43,155 bases of DNA from an uncultured Flavobacteriales bacterium (GCA_913058295.1 CAJXRD010000028.1:1-43155); one strand, 5' to 3'. Shown: positions 21,819 through 31,893, counted from the stretch's first letter. Numbers and translations are program-made. The notes: generated by a model from the sequence alone, not told the origin.

Positions 21819-22082
21819 TTATTTTTTAGGATTTGGATTTAAAAGGATGGCATATACTTCAATAGCAAAACCAATAAGTATAAATGTTGGAGCCAAACGA
21901 ATACGTCTCCAACTGTAGATTTCTGGATTAAAAACGTTGGGGTCATCACTACCGCCACCGGACATTAAAATAAAACCCAAGACGATAAAGCCAATACCAA
22001 TTAGCATAAACTTATAATTCTTACGACGAAATATAAATTGACCTGTTGCTTTAGTAGCTTCTTTTCGTTTTTTCTCTCCCAT
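21819..22082 (-). CDS. DUF3098 family membrane protein
   Basis: This 87-residue protein has two predicted membrane segments (FMLIGIGFIVLGFILMSGGG and LAPTFILIGFAIEVYAIL), joined by a loop with FNPEIYSWRR. The first 20 residues are basic and cytosolic. DUF3098 has no known function. Its fixed place between ftsX and uppP in Bacteroidota suggests a role in division or wall synthesis, which is inference from order only. Confidence 0.88.
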   Translation of the reverse strand: MGEKKRKEATKATGQFIFRRKNYKFMLIGIGFIVLGFILMSGGGSDDPNVFNPEIYSWRRIRLAPTFILIGFAIEVYAILLNPNPKK

Positions 22083-22209
22083 AATTTAATTCAATAAAAA
22101 CAACCGTCTTATTTACTGTTGTTTATGTGATAATTTCCGTGCTAAAATGCCAATTTTTTGACGGCTGCAAGGTAACTTTTTTGTTCCTAATAATAAGAAA
22201 ACAAAAATA

Positions 22210-23088
22210 TTAATAATACAATTCATCCGTTTTTAAATTCAAGAATCGTTGCGTTGCAATAAAAGTGCTTATCCAAGTGATAAAAATTCCCATAAAAAAT
22301 ATAAAGCCAAACAAAGCGATAAGTATCATTTTGTTTTCTATAAGTTTAAGTTCTACAAAACTATTGTTGAGGTAATATAAAACTACTCCCATACCAATCA
22401 TTGCCAAAATGGAACCTATGATTCCCAATCGTACACTTCGCCATATAAAAGGGCGTCTAATAAAAGTCTTAGTAGCGCCAACCATTTGCATAGTTTTAAT
22501 GGTAAATCGTTTTGCGTAAACCGAAAGGCGAATAGAACTATTGATTAATAAAACAGCGATAAATAGAAAAACACTACTTACAATCAACACCCAAAAGCTT
22601 ATTTTTTTTACATTCTCTGTGAGTTTAGCAATTAGAGGTTTGTCATAAACCACATCGTCGACAAAGTCTTTATTGTTAATTTCAAGAGTGATTTCCTCAA
22701 TTAATTCCGGACTAACATAAGCAGCTATTAAATGAACATCGATACTGTTTTGCAATGGATTATAACCTAAATAATCTGTAAAATTTTCACCAATAGTAAC
22801 ACTGTGTTCTTCTGCTGCTTGTTCTTTAGAGATATATTCTGCAGACTTGGTATATTCTGCGAGTGCTAAACTTTGCTTCAGTTGGGTAACTTCTACTTCT
22901 TTAGCATCGTTTTTTAAGAAAATGGTTACTGAAATCTGTTCTTTAAAATAGTCGGCAACCCTTTTTGAATTTAATACCAATAGCCCTAGTAATCCCAATA
23001 AAAATAATACTAATGAGATACTAATAACAACCGAAAAATAGGAAGATATCAATCTTCGTTTTTGGTATTTTTCAAAAGATGAGGCCAT
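22210..23088 (-). CDS. ftsX: Cell-division ABC transporter permease FtsX
   Basis: With the ATPase FtsE, FtsX activates septal peptidoglycan hydrolases. The 292-residue protein has the expected four membrane segments: one near 18-38, an extracytoplasmic domain of about 130 residues (SVTIFLKNDAKEVEV...), then three in the C-terminal half. No ftsE gene is next to it, which is common in the phylum. It heads the minus-strand run ftsX-DUF3098-uppP-truB, with 127 bases before DUF3098 that hold nothing I can name. Confidence 0.93.
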   Translation of the reverse strand: MASSFEKYQKRRLISSYFSVVISISLVLFLLGLLGLLVLNSKRVADYFKEQISVTIFLKNDAKEVEVTQLKQSLALAEYTKSAEYISKEQAAEEHSVTIGENFTDYLGYNPLQNSIDVHLIAAYVSPELIEEITLEINNKDFVDDVVYDKPLIAKLTENVKKISFWVLIVSSVFLFIAVLLINSSIRLSVYAKRFTIKTMQMVGATKTFIRRPFIWRSVRLGIIGSILAMIGMGVVLYYLNNSFVELKLIENKMILIALFGFIFFMGIFITWISTFIATQRFLNLKTDELYY

Positions 23089-23144
23089 ACTTTATAATTA
23101 AATTTGAAATGTAAAAATACAATTATTATTACAACGTTTAAACT

Positions 23145-23174
23145 TTTGTCTTTCGTACAATACCCTTAAATTTG
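23145..23174 (+). promoter_or_regulatory. leuS promoter
   Basis: TTTG (23145-23148) is followed after 18 bases by TAAATTTG (23167-23174), the best full -33/-7 pair in the window. It covers the in-frame TTG at 23172, which rules that codon out as the start and supports ATG 23196. Confidence 0.65.
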
Positions 23175-23195
23175 CCCTTTCCTGAAAATGAAGAC

Positions 23196-26036
23196 ATGAG
23201 TAAATATCATTTTAACGATATAGAAGCCAAATGGCAAAAATATTGGGCAGAAAATCAGACGTTTAAAGCCCAAAACCAAAGCGACAAACCTAAATATTAT
23301 GTACTAGATATGTTTCCTTACCCGTCTGGGGCAGGACTGCATGTTGGACATCCACTAGGTTATATTGCCAGTGATATTTATGCGAGATATAAAAGGCATA
23401 GAGGCTTTAATGTATTGCATCCTCAAGGATACGATTCTTTTGGTTTACCTGCAGAGCAATATGCGATACAAACGGGACAGCATCCAGCTAAGACTACCAA
23501 AGAAAATATAGCACGTTATAGAGTGCAGCTGGATAAAATTGGTTTTTCATTCGATTGGAGCCGTGAAGTGCGAACTTCAGATCCAAATTATTATCGATGG
23601 ACCCAATGGATTTTTATACAATTATTTGAATCCTGGTATTGCAATGTATTAGAGCAATCCATGCCAATTTCTGAATTGACAGATATTTTTGAAGAAGAAG
23701 GAAATATTGGCTTAAACGCAAAATGCGGAAACAATCAACCCGATTTTTCTGCAGAAATGTGGAATAGCTTTTCAGAAGAAAAGAAACAAAAAGTATTACT
23801 GAATTATCGTTTGACTTATTTAGCGGAAACGGAAGTGAACTGGTGTCCGCAATTAGGAACCGTACTTGCGAATGATGAAATCGTAAATGGTGTTTCAGAA
23901 AGAGGTGGTTTTCCAGTAATTAAAAAGAAGATGACCCAATGGAGTATGCGTATTTCGGTATTTGCCGAGCGTTTACTGAGTGGCTTAAATGAGTTGGATT
24001 GGAGTGAGTCTCTTAAAGAAACCCAACGTAATTGGATTGGTAAATCTGTTGGAGCTTCGGTAGAATTTAGAGTCCTTAATGAAGAAAAAGAATTTCAGGG
24101 AATTGCTATTAAAACTTTTACTACCCGACCAGACACTATTTTTGGAGTTACTTTCTTAACACTAGCTCCAGAACATGAGTTGGTAGATAAAATTACAACC
24201 ATAGAACAACGCATAGAAGTTGGAGAATATATTACTGCTTCTGCTAAGAAAAGTGAGCGCGAACGTATGGCAGATGTAAAAAACATTACGGGTGTTTTTA
24301 CAGGAGCCTATGCTAAGCATCCATTAACCAAAGAATTAATTCCAATTTGGATTGGCGATTATGTATTGGCTGGCTATGGAACAGGAGCTGTTATGGCGGT
24401 ACCTTGTGGAGATCAAAGAGATCATGATTTTGCAAGTAAATTTAATATCCCTATTAAAAATATATTTGAAGGCATAGATGTTTCGGAAGAAGCGCATACC
24501 TTAAAAGAAGGAACTGTAATTGCTAATAGCGATTTTATTTCGGGTCTTTCTTATAAGGATGCCTCAGAAAAAGTAATCGAAGAGTTAGAAAAAAAACATC
24601 GGGGTGCTAAAGAAATCAATTACCGTTTAAGAGATGCAGTTTTCTCCAGACAACGTTATTGGGGAGAGCCTTTTCCTGTTTATTATAAGGAAGGATTACC
24701 ACAAATGATAGATGCAGAGCATTTACCAATTCGTTTGCCAGATGTAGAAAAATATTTGCCTACCAAAACTGGAGAGCCCCCTTTGGGACGTGCCGATGTT
24801 TGGGCTTGGGATACCGAAAACAACAGCATTGTTTCCAATAAAAAAATAGATAATAAAACCATATTTCCTTTAGAAATGAACACCATGCCAGGTTGGGCTG
24901 GGAGTAGTTGGTATATGTTCCGTTATATGGATTCTTTAAATGAAAAGGAATTTGCTTCTAAAGAAGCTATGGACTATTGGGGAAATGTAGATTTATATAT
25001 TGGAGGAAGCGAGCATGCAACAGGACATTTATTATACAGTCGTTTTTGGATAAAATTCCTAAAAGACAGAGGGTTTTTGACAGTTGATGAGCCATTCAAA
25101 AAACTCATCAATCAAGGGATGATTTTGGGGGAGAGTGCTTTTGTATATCGTGTTAAGGGTGAAAACAAATTGGTTTCAAATGGGAAGTTAAGTCAGTATG
25201 AAACTGAACCAATTCATGCGGATGTGTCTTTTGTAAATACTAGTAACGAATTAGATGTGGAAGCTTTTAAAAATTGGCGTCCAGAATTTAAGGATGCAGA
25301 ATTTATCACAGAGGAAGACGGTACTTATAAAGTAGGTCGGGAAGTTGAAAAAATGTCGAAATCCAAATATAATGTGGTAAATCCAGATGATATTTGTGAG
25401 CAATATGGAGCGGATACTCTAAGAATGTACGAGATGTTTTTAGGTCCTTTAGAACAAGCAAAACCTTGGAGTACGGCCGGTATTACTGGAGTGCATTCCT
25501 TTTTAAAGAAAATGTGGCGTCTATTTCATTCTGGCGCGGAAGAAACTTTTATGCTTAGCGAAGAAGTAGCGACTAAGGAAAACCTAAAGACTCTCCATAA
25601 AACGATTAAAAAAGTAGAAGGAGATATTGAGAATTTTAGTTTCAATACATCGGTGTCCACTTTTATGATTGCGATAAACGAACTAACTGCTCAAAAATGT
25701 ACTAGTAGAGAAGTACTATCACCTTTGGTAGTTTTACTTTCTCCTTATGCACCACATATCGCAGAAGAATTATGGAATAAACTTGGAAATACAGATAGTA
25801 TTTCAGAAGCTTCCTTTCCAATTTTTGAAGAGAAATATTTAAAAGAAAATACGAAAGTGTATCCTGTTTCTTTTAATGGAAAAATGAGATTTACATTAGA
25901 GTTATCTTTAGACTTAAGTAAGGATGAAATAGAATCTGCCGTAATGTCACACGAGAAAACCCTTCATTATTTAGATGGCAGAACCCCTAAAAAGGTGATT
26001 ATTGTTCCTGGTAGGATTGTAAATATTGTTGGATAA
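23196..26036 (+). CDS. leuS: Leucyl-tRNA synthetase
   Basis: This class I synthetase charges tRNA-Leu. The product has 946 residues from ATG 23196, slightly longer than the E. coli enzyme, as is common in Bacteroidota. The HIGH motif is HVGH at 49-52 in PYPSGAGLHVGHPLGY. The KMSKS loop is complete at 719-723. The CP1 editing domain is present with FTTRPDTIFGVTF and DQRDHDFA, so post-transfer editing should work. The gene is single, with its own promoter, divergent from ftsX. Confidence 0.98.
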   Translation: MSKYHFNDIEAKWQKYWAENQTFKAQNQSDKPKYYVLDMFPYPSGAGLHVGHPLGYIASDIYARYKRHRGFNVLHPQGYDSFGLPAEQYAIQTGQHPAKTTKENIARYRVQLDKIGFSFDWSREVRTSDPNYYRWTQWIFIQLFESWYCNVLEQSMPISELTDIFEEEGNIGLNAKCGNNQPDFSAEMWNSFSEEKKQKVLLNYRLTYLAETEVNWCPQLGTVLANDEIVNGVSERGGFPVIKKKMTQWSMRISVFAERLLSGLNELDWSESLKETQRNWIGKSVGASVEFRVLNEEKEFQGIAIKTFTTRPDTIFGVTFLTLAPEHELVDKITTIEQRIEVGEYITASAKKSERERMADVKNITGVFTGAYAKHPLTKELIPIWIGDYVLAGYGTGAVMAVPCGDQRDHDFASKFNIPIKNIFEGIDVSEEAHTLKEGTVIANSDFISGLSYKDASEKVIEELEKKHRGAKEINYRLRDAVFSRQRYWGEPFPVYYKEGLPQMIDAEHLPIRLPDVEKYLPTKTGEPPLGRADVWAWDTENNSIVSNKKIDNKTIFPLEMNTMPGWAGSSWYMFRYMDSLNEKEFASKEAMDYWGNVDLYIGGSEHATGHLLYSRFWIKFLKDRGFLTVDEPFKKLINQGMILGESAFVYRVKGENKLVSNGKLSQYETEPIHADVSFVNTSNELDVEAFKNWRPEFKDAEFITEEDGTYKVGREVEKMSKSKYNVVNPDDICEQYGADTLRMYEMFLGPLEQAKPWSTAGITGVHSFLKKMWRLFHSGAEETFMLSEEVATKENLKTLHKTIKKVEGDIENFSFNTSVSTFMIAINELTAQKCTSREVLSPLVVLLSPYAPHIAEELWNKLGNTDSISEASFPIFEEKYLKENTKVYPVSFNGKMRFTLELSLDLSKDEIESAVMSHEKTLHYLDGRTPKKVIIVPGRIVNIVG

Positions 26037-26091
26037 ATTATTGCACGCTTTTTGCAATAGTAATAGGATTAATATAAAATTGATATAAATC

Positions 26092-26781
26092 ATGGGTGGA
26101 TACTATTTATTAGCAGGAATCATATTTTTAGTGAGTATGTATGTGAGTAATCGACTAAAAAGCAAGTTTAAGAAATACTCAAAAATTCAACTTAGAAATG
26201 GATTAAGCGGAAAAGAAATTGCTGAAAAAATGTTAGCCGATAATGGAATAAGAGATGTTCAGGTAGTTTCGGTTAAAGGACAATTAACAGATCATTATAA
26301 CCCAGCTAATAAAACAGTAAATCTTAGTGAATCGGTTTATTCGCAACGTAATGCTGCTGCTGCAGCTGTTGCTGCTCACGAATGTGGTCATGCAGTACAA
26401 CATGCACAAGCTTATTCTTGGTTGACTTTACGTTCTCAAATAGTACCTGCTGTTGGGTTTTCAAGTAAAATATCCAATTTTGTAATTATGGCTGGATTAA
26501 TTTTAATGTACTCTGGAAGTGCATTAGGGTCGATGTTGTTTTTAGCTGGAATCGTTTTGTTTTCAGTAACGACACTTTTTACATTTATCACTTTGCCTGT
26601 AGAGTTTGATGCTAGTAATAGAGCTTTGGCTTGGTTAGAAAGTAGTCATATGGTAACTCAAGAAGAACATGCTGGAGCAAAAGATGCTTTAAAATGGGCT
26701 GCAAGAACCTATGTGGTTGCTGCTTTGGGATCCTTAGCTACACTGCTTTATTTTATAAGTATGTTTATGGGTAGAAGGTAA
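26092..26781 (+). CDS. Membrane zinc metallopeptidase, YugP/PF04298 family
   Basis: This 229-residue inner-membrane protein has an N-terminal membrane segment, then the zinc site AAHECGHAVQHA (His96, Glu97, His100), then three further hydrophobic segments. The likely third ligand lies in LPVEFDASNRA. This neutral zinc metallopeptidase family is widespread but its substrates are unknown. It is distinct from HtpX and from site-2 proteases by motif order. It follows leuS by 55 bases and is convergent with the saccharopine dehydrogenase gene. Confidence 0.9.
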   Translation: MGGYYLLAGIIFLVSMYVSNRLKSKFKKYSKIQLRNGLSGKEIAEKMLADNGIRDVQVVSVKGQLTDHYNPANKTVNLSESVYSQRNAAAAAVAAHECGHAVQHAQAYSWLTLRSQIVPAVGFSSKISNFVIMAGLILMYSGSALGSMLFLAGIVLFSVTTLFTFITLPVEFDASNRALAWLESSHMVTQEEHAGAKDALKWAARTYVVAALGSLATLLYFISMFMGRR

Positions 26782-26782
26782 A

Positions 26783-28153
26783 TTAGCCTCCAACATTATT
26801 TGGGTTATACCCCAAATACTCTAATTCTTTTTCAACAAAACTAACACCATAGTTTTCCAATTCTTTTAAGATTGGTTCATAGACTTCTTTTGTAAGTGGC
26901 CTCTGTACACCTGGTGTGGTTATTTCTTTGTTTAGTATTTTTAAGGAAGCAATAGCAACTGGTAAACCTACAGTTTTAGACATAGCAGTAAAAGTTTGGT
27001 CATCTCCAAGGATAACCATGTTACTATCTATTCTATGTTTTTTGCCGTTCAATTCATATCCAAATTTATGATACATTACAATCATATCTTTGTCGTTTTC
27101 GGCTAATGTCCATTGGTCCATTAATATTTTCTGAAGTGCTTTTGCAGGAGTAGCATCTTTAATATCTAGGGTCTTTTCACCATTAAAAATATCTAATTCT
27201 TCCAACTTACCCCACATTAAGTCATCTTGATCTATTTTAAGATTATGGCGTAATTTTAACTCCACAGAATCTGTTGGGGAATAAGGTAAAAATAGGTTGA
27301 TGTACTCTCGATAAGTTAAATTTTCAGAGTTTGGAATAGTATAACTATCATCAGTCATTCCCAGTTGTACAAAAATATTCCATGCCTTACTAAAACCTAC
27401 TCTTCTAATGGTACCTCTATATAAGGTAAGAATATCTTCAAGCTTATAAACAGATTGATATTTTAAGGAGTTTCTATTGGCATAGACTTCAAATTTACCA
27501 TAACCATCGATTTCAATAATTTCGGTTCTTCTAAAAAGCCTATTATATGGAATATATTTATATTTTCCTTCCTGAATAAATTCCGCAGCACCACCTTGAC
27601 CTGCTAGTACTACATTTCTTGGGTTCCAAGTAAATTTATAATTCCAAAGATTATTGTCGCTTTCTGGTGCGATTAATCCACCCGTAAAAGATTCGAACAT
27701 TAATAATTTTCCACCCGCACCTTTAATACGGTCTATCACTTGCATAGCACTCATATGATCAATTCCTGGGTCTACCCCAATTTCATTCATAAATACCAAG
27801 CCTTTTTCTTTTGCAGCAGTATCAAGAGCTTGCATTTCGTCACTGATATAAGAAGCGGTAACCAAGTTTTTTTCGAAAGTGATACAATCTTTAGCTACTT
27901 CAATATGAAAACGAGCAGGTAGCATTGAGATTACCATATCACAACTTTTCACAGCTGTTTCTCGCTGTTCTTTATTAAAAACATCTAATAGAATACCTTT
28001 TGCATTGGGATGCCCATTTGTAAATTTTTGAGCAGATTCTATAGAAATATCACCTATAGTGATAAATAGATTTTCAGACTGAGATTTCTCAAGTAAATAT
28101 TGAATTAAACTCGATGCTGATTGTCCTGCTCCTATAATTAAAATGTTTCTCAT
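26783..28153 (-). CDS. Saccharopine dehydrogenase family protein
   Basis: The 456-residue product begins with a Rossmann dinucleotide site ILIIGAGQSASSL (4-16). MNEIGVDPGIDHMSAMQV is the family's second signature, and ESFTGGLIAPESDNNLWNYKFTWNPRN matches the C-terminal catalytic domain of the Lys9/glutamate-forming type. The enzyme interconverts saccharopine with glutamate and aminoadipate semialdehyde, here most likely in lysine breakdown. ATG 28153 is chosen because upstream in-frame codons run through the DUF423 gene on the other strand. No partner lysine-ketoglutarate reductase is nearby. Confidence 0.9.
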   Translation of the reverse strand: MRNILIIGAGQSASSLIQYLLEKSQSENLFITIGDISIESAQKFTNGHPNAKGILLDVFNKEQRETAVKSCDMVISMLPARFHIEVAKDCITFEKNLVTASYISDEMQALDTAAKEKGLVFMNEIGVDPGIDHMSAMQVIDRIKGAGGKLLMFESFTGGLIAPESDNNLWNYKFTWNPRNVVLAGQGGAAEFIQEGKYKYIPYNRLFRRTEIIEIDGYGKFEVYANRNSLKYQSVYKLEDILTLYRGTIRRVGFSKAWNIFVQLGMTDDSYTIPNSENLTYREYINLFLPYSPTDSVELKLRHNLKIDQDDLMWGKLEELDIFNGEKTLDIKDATPAKALQKILMDQWTLAENDKDMIVMYHKFGYELNGKKHRIDSNMVILGDDQTFTAMSKTVGLPVAIASLKILNKEITTPGVQRPLTKEVYEPILKELENYGVSFVEKELEYLGYNPNNVGG

Positions 28154-28226
28154 TGCTTGGGTTTTCGTAAATTTGAAGATTCGTTTAAAACAAGGCGAAA
28201 ATACTAAATTATACCCGTTTCTTATG

Positions 28227-28625
28227 ATGAAAATTGATAAAAATATTGTGGTTGTTGCTTCATTTTTGGGAGCATTAACTATTGCTATTGGTGCTTTTGG
28301 AGCCCATGGATTAAAAGAATTAATCAACACGAAAGCACTTGCTACATTCGAAACTGGAGTACGATACCAAATGTATCATGTTTTTGCTCTTTTTATTCTT
28401 GGAAATGCAACTAGGATTCCTTTAAACACAAAAAAGTGGGTATTTCGATTCTTTATTTTGGGAATTATCTTCTTTTCGGGATCCATTTATTTATTATCCT
28501 TGGATACTTTGTTGCCTTTTAATGCAAAATCTTTAGGATTTATAACTCCTATTGGAGGAATGTTTTTAATATTAGGCTGGTTAAGACTAGGATTTGGACT
28601 AATTGTGAATAAAAAAGAAGAATAA
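28227..28625 (+). CDS. DUF423 family membrane protein
   Basis: This 132-residue inner-membrane protein has four hydrophobic segments and the family hallmark GAFGAHGLK close to the N-terminus (IAIGAFGAHGLKEL). YQMYHVFALFILG and PIGGMFLILGWLRL follow. Function is unknown in all organisms. The start could also be ATG 28224, one codon earlier. Longer readings would overlap the divergent dehydrogenase. It lies 68 bases before pckA. Confidence 0.9.
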   Translation: MKIDKNIVVVASFLGALTIAIGAFGAHGLKELINTKALATFETGVRYQMYHVFALFILGNATRIPLNTKKWVFRFFILGIIFFSGSIYLLSLDTLLPFNAKSLGFITPIGGMFLILGWLRLGFGLIVNKKEE

Positions 28626-28660
28626 TTTGTAATTAAAAGGTCTGTTTTTAATAGAATTAT

Positions 28661-28668
28661 TAATTTTG
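28661..28668 (+). promoter_or_regulatory. Candidate -7 promoter element of pckA
   Basis: TAATTTTG fits TAnnTTTG, 25 bases before the pckA start. The best -33 candidate (TCTG, 28641-28644) is imperfect. Confidence 0.4.
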
Positions 28669-28693
28669 TGCGATACAACAATTAAACCTTGTT

Positions 28694-30295
28694 ATGGTCG
28701 ATAAAAACCAAACTGCAAAAATGATTTCGTTAGATAGTTACGGGATTTCAAACGCAAAAGTAAACTATCAACTTACCTCAAAAGAATTACATCAAGAAAT
28801 ATTAGATAAGGAACTCGGTAAAGAAGCTAACAGTGGCGCGATTGCTATTGATACTGGTGAATTTACAGGGAGATCCCCAAAGGATCGTTTTATAGTAAAA
28901 GACGACATTACACAAGATAAGGTGTGGTGGGGAGATATTAATATTCCGTTTTCTTCTGATAAATTTGATGCACTTTATAAAAGAGTAACAGATTATCTTT
29001 CTGAAAAAGAACTATATGTGCGAGACAGTTATGCTTGTGCCGACGAAGACTATAAGTTAAATATTAGACTAATCAATGAATACCCTTGGTCTAATATGTT
29101 TGCCTATAATATGTTTTTACGACCTACTGAAGAAGAACTTGAAGGTTTTGATCCAGAATGGTTGGTGGTTAATGCTCCAGGTTTTATGGCAGATCCTAAA
29201 AGGGATGGTACCAGACAGCATAATTTTGCAATTTTAGATTTCACAAAAAAGATTGCTCTTATTGGTGGTACAGGATATACTGGAGAGATTAAAAAAGGAA
29301 TATTTTCTGCTTTAAACTTTATACTTCCAGTATTTAAAAATACTTTACCAATGCATTGCTCAGCAAATGTTGGTGAAAATGGAGAGACTGCAATATTCTT
29401 TGGTTTATCCGGAACAGGAAAAACAACTTTATCTGCAGATCCTAAGCGTAAATTAATAGGAGATGATGAGCATGGTTGGACTTCAGAGAACACCATTTTT
29501 AATTTTGAAGGTGGATGCTATGCGAAAGTTATAAATCTTTCCGCTGAAAATGAACCCGATATCTATAATGCCATTAGACCTGGTGCGATATTGGAAAACA
29601 TTATTATGGGTGAAAGTGGTGAAGTTGATTTTGATAATACTTCTATCACTCAAAACACACGTGTTAGTTATCCAATATATAATATAGACAATATTCAGGT
29701 TCCTTCTATTGGAAAGAACCCTAAAAACATATTCTTTTTAACAGCAGATGCTTTTGGAGTTTTACCTCCAATTTCTAAACTTACTCCTGGGCAAGCAGCA
29801 TATCATTTTATTAGTGGTTATACTGCAAAGGTTGCAGGAACAGAAGCTGGAATTAATGAGCCTCTTCCAAGTTTTTCAGCTTGTTTTGGTGCGCCGTTTA
29901 TGCCACTTCATCCTACTAAATATGCAGAAATGCTTAGTAAGAAAATGCAAGATGCAAATGTAAATGTTTGGTTGATTAATACTGGTTGGACCGGAGGTCC
30001 TTACGGTATTGGTACTCGTATGAAATTAAAGTTCACAAGAGCTATGATTACTGCTGCTTTAGAAGGAAAATTAGTGGATGTTAAATTTAAACAACACCCT
30101 ATTTTTGGATTGAATGTTCCGCAAACATGTGAAAATGTACCTTCTGAAGTATTAAATCCAAGAAAAACTTGGAAAGATGGAGATGCTTACGATAAAAAAG
30201 CATTAGAATTAGCTGCTTCTTTTAAGAAGAACTTTAAAGAATTTGAAGAGCATGCAAATAAAGAAATTTTAGAGGGAGCTCCTATTAAGGGGTAA
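28694..30295 (+). CDS. pckA: Phosphoenolpyruvate carboxykinase (ATP)
   Basis: The enzyme converts oxaloacetate and ATP to PEP, CO2 and ADP, the entry to gluconeogenesis. The 533-residue length is normal. The kinase-1a P-loop GLSGTGKTTLS begins at 237, and the kinase-2/metal region LIGDDEHGW follows near 255-263. Substrate residues are in GEFTGRSPKDRF and in the C-terminal WLINTGWTGGPYGIGTRM. A strong terminator follows. Confidence 0.98.
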   Translation: MVDKNQTAKMISLDSYGISNAKVNYQLTSKELHQEILDKELGKEANSGAIAIDTGEFTGRSPKDRFIVKDDITQDKVWWGDINIPFSSDKFDALYKRVTDYLSEKELYVRDSYACADEDYKLNIRLINEYPWSNMFAYNMFLRPTEEELEGFDPEWLVVNAPGFMADPKRDGTRQHNFAILDFTKKIALIGGTGYTGEIKKGIFSALNFILPVFKNTLPMHCSANVGENGETAIFFGLSGTGKTTLSADPKRKLIGDDEHGWTSENTIFNFEGGCYAKVINLSAENEPDIYNAIRPGAILENIIMGESGEVDFDNTSITQNTRVSYPIYNIDNIQVPSIGKNPKNIFFLTADAFGVLPPISKLTPGQAAYHFISGYTAKVAGTEAGINEPLPSFSACFGAPFMPLHPTKYAEMLSKKMQDANVNVWLINTGWTGGPYGIGTRMKLKFTRAMITAALEGKLVDVKFKQHPIFGLNVPQTCENVPSEVLNPRKTWKDGDAYDKKALELAASFKKNFKEFEEHANKEILEGAPIKG

Positions 30296-30316
30296 CTTTA
30301 AAAAACAATTACAATT

Positions 30317-30354
30317 AAAAAAGGCTTTTAAATTAATTTGAAAGCCTTTTTTTA
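30317..30354 (+). terminator. Bidirectional terminator between pckA and hemD
   Basis: AAAAAAGGCTTT (30317-30328) pairs with AAAGCCTTTTTT (30341-30352) and is bounded by A- and T-runs, so it can end both convergent transcripts. Confidence 0.88.
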
Positions 30355-30373
30355 ATATTATATGAAAGATGTT

Positions 30374-31123
30374 TTACTTTCTTTTATTAACTTCTATAAT
30401 GTATTTTTCTAAAGCCATAGTCATCGATGGGTTTTCGGGAGTTGGAGCTTGAATATCTACTCGAAGATCTTTGTCCTCAGCAGCTTTAACTGTAGTATTT
30501 CCAAAAACAGCTATTCGTGTATCCTTTTGTTCAAATCCTGGAAAGTTTTCAAATAAAGATTTTATTCCACTAGGACTAAAGAATACAAGAATGTCATAGT
30601 AGACATTTCTTAAATCTGAAAGGTCACTTACCACAGTTGTAAAAAAAGTAGCTTGTTTCCAGGTTACTCCTAATTCATCCATTAATGTTGGAACTAAAGG
30701 CTTTAATTTGTCTGATGACGGAAGTAAGAATTTTTCCGTTTTATATTTTTTAATGATAGGGATAAGTTCAGCAAAAGTTCTTTTACCTACATATATTTTA
30801 CGCTTTCTATACACTACATATTTTTGCAAATAGTAAGCAACTGCTTCGCTTTGGCAAAAATACTTCATAGAATCCGGCACTTTAAAACGCATTTCTTCTG
30901 CTATTCTAAAATAATGATCCACCGCATTTCTACTCGTTAAAACAATTGCAGTATACTTTGTAAGGTCCACTTTTTGTGCTCGAACATCTTTGCTAGAAAC
31001 CCCTTCCACATGAATAAAACATCTAAAGTCTATCTTAACTTTCTGTCTGTCAATTAAATCGAAGTAAGGAGAGTTTTCCACCGTAGGTTCTGGTTGAGAA
31101 ACTAAAATAGTTTTCACTTTCAT
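30374..31123 (-). CDS. hemD: Uroporphyrinogen-III synthase
   Basis: HemD closes hydroxymethylbilane with inversion of ring D, leading to haem and sirohaem. The 249-residue length fits. HemD sequences are weakly conserved. Here TAIVLTSRNAVDHYF, MKYFCQSEAVAYYLQKY, FLLPSSD and ILVFFSPSGIKSLFENFP show the two-domain pattern. It lies directly behind the DUF4271 gene (27-base gap), a pairing usual in flavobacteria. No other haem genes are in the window. Confidence 0.88.
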   Translation of the reverse strand: MKVKTILVSQPEPTVENSPYFDLIDRQKVKIDFRCFIHVEGVSSKDVRAQKVDLTKYTAIVLTSRNAVDHYFRIAEEMRFKVPDSMKYFCQSEAVAYYLQKYVVYRKRKIYVGKRTFAELIPIIKKYKTEKFLLPSSDKLKPLVPTLMDELGVTWKQATFFTTVVSDLSDLRNVYYDILVFFSPSGIKSLFENFPGFEQKDTRIAVFGNTTVKAAEDKDLRVDIQAPTPENPSMTMALEKYIIEVNKRK

Positions 31124-31150
31124 ACAAAAATATTTTATTAATTATCCTAA

Positions 31151-31792
31151 TTATACAACAGCTTTATAAAGTATAATAAAGGGGGAGATTTCGAGAGTGC
31201 AAAGATACAAAATAAAATAAAATAAGTTGCTTAAAATTAAAGTTCTATGATTTTTAAGACTATAATATATTATGACGCTGTAAAATAGGATGAATATTGA
31301 AGTGAAGAGGAATAGGGTATTTAGATTGGGTTTAAAATAATAGTAAAAGATTAAGTTGGATAAAAATATAAAGAGAGTTAAGTAATTGGTATAGGTTAAT
31401 TTCTTAAAAAGATAAGGGTTTATAACAGAATCAATAGAAAATATAGTGCCTATCATTTTTTCGATAAATACTTTTATTGCTATAAAAACACTGGTTCCAA
31501 TTAAAATTTGAAAAAACAAACTTGAATTTATAAGACCTTCTTTTGAAAAAAATAAAAGAATAAATAGAGATATTGAAACTAACTGAACACCAAAAAGAAG
31601 AATATTGAATGGGTGTTTTAATTCTTCGGTATCTCCTTTTGCAATAAAAAAGTTGTTCGATATTGGAAGTTTTATAAAATCCTCAAAACGTTTCTTGTAT
31701 TTTACACTTAAAAAAGCTAAAATCACAAAACATCCTGCCAATATTAATGTAACCCAATCTTGTGATTCAATAGATCTTTCAATGTATTGCAT
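31151..31792 (-). CDS. DUF4271 family membrane protein
   Basis: This 213-residue inner-membrane protein has about six to seven hydrophobic segments, starting with WVTLILAGCFVILAFLSVKY. The motif FLSVKYKKRFEDFIKLPISNNFF after the first segment is typical of DUF4271. Its role is unknown. Co-transcription with hemD suggests an envelope or haem-related job, but this is order-based inference only. Confidence 0.85.
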   Translation of the reverse strand: MQYIERSIESQDWVTLILAGCFVILAFLSVKYKKRFEDFIKLPISNNFFIAKGDTEELKHPFNILLFGVQLVSISLFILLFFSKEGLINSSLFFQILIGTSVFIAIKVFIEKMIGTIFSIDSVINPYLFKKLTYTNYLTLFIFLSNLIFYYYFKPNLNTLFLFTSIFILFYSVIIYYSLKNHRTLILSNLFYFILYLCTLEISPFIILYKAVV

Positions 31793-31885
31793 GCAATATA
31801 ATTTGTTGGATAAAGGTACAGTTTTTTAATGCATCAAAAAGTGCTCATTTACAAAATCCTTCACATTTTATTAAGCAAAAAAAAG

Positions 31886-31893
31886 TACATTTG
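31886..31893 (+). promoter_or_regulatory. -7 promoter element of the glycosyltransferase-pyrC operon
   Basis: TACATTTG fits TAnnTTTG, 15 bases before ATG 31909. It covers the in-frame TTG at 31891, so that codon cannot be the start if this promoter is used. Confidence 0.45.

Noticed and set aside
26039-26057. Inverted repeat ATTGC...GCAAT after leuS
   Set aside because: Only five paired bases and no T-run, too weak to call a terminator.
29104-29496. 130-residue minus-strand frame
   Set aside because: Antisense to pckA. Its composition is the mirror of the P-loop region and it has no own start signal.
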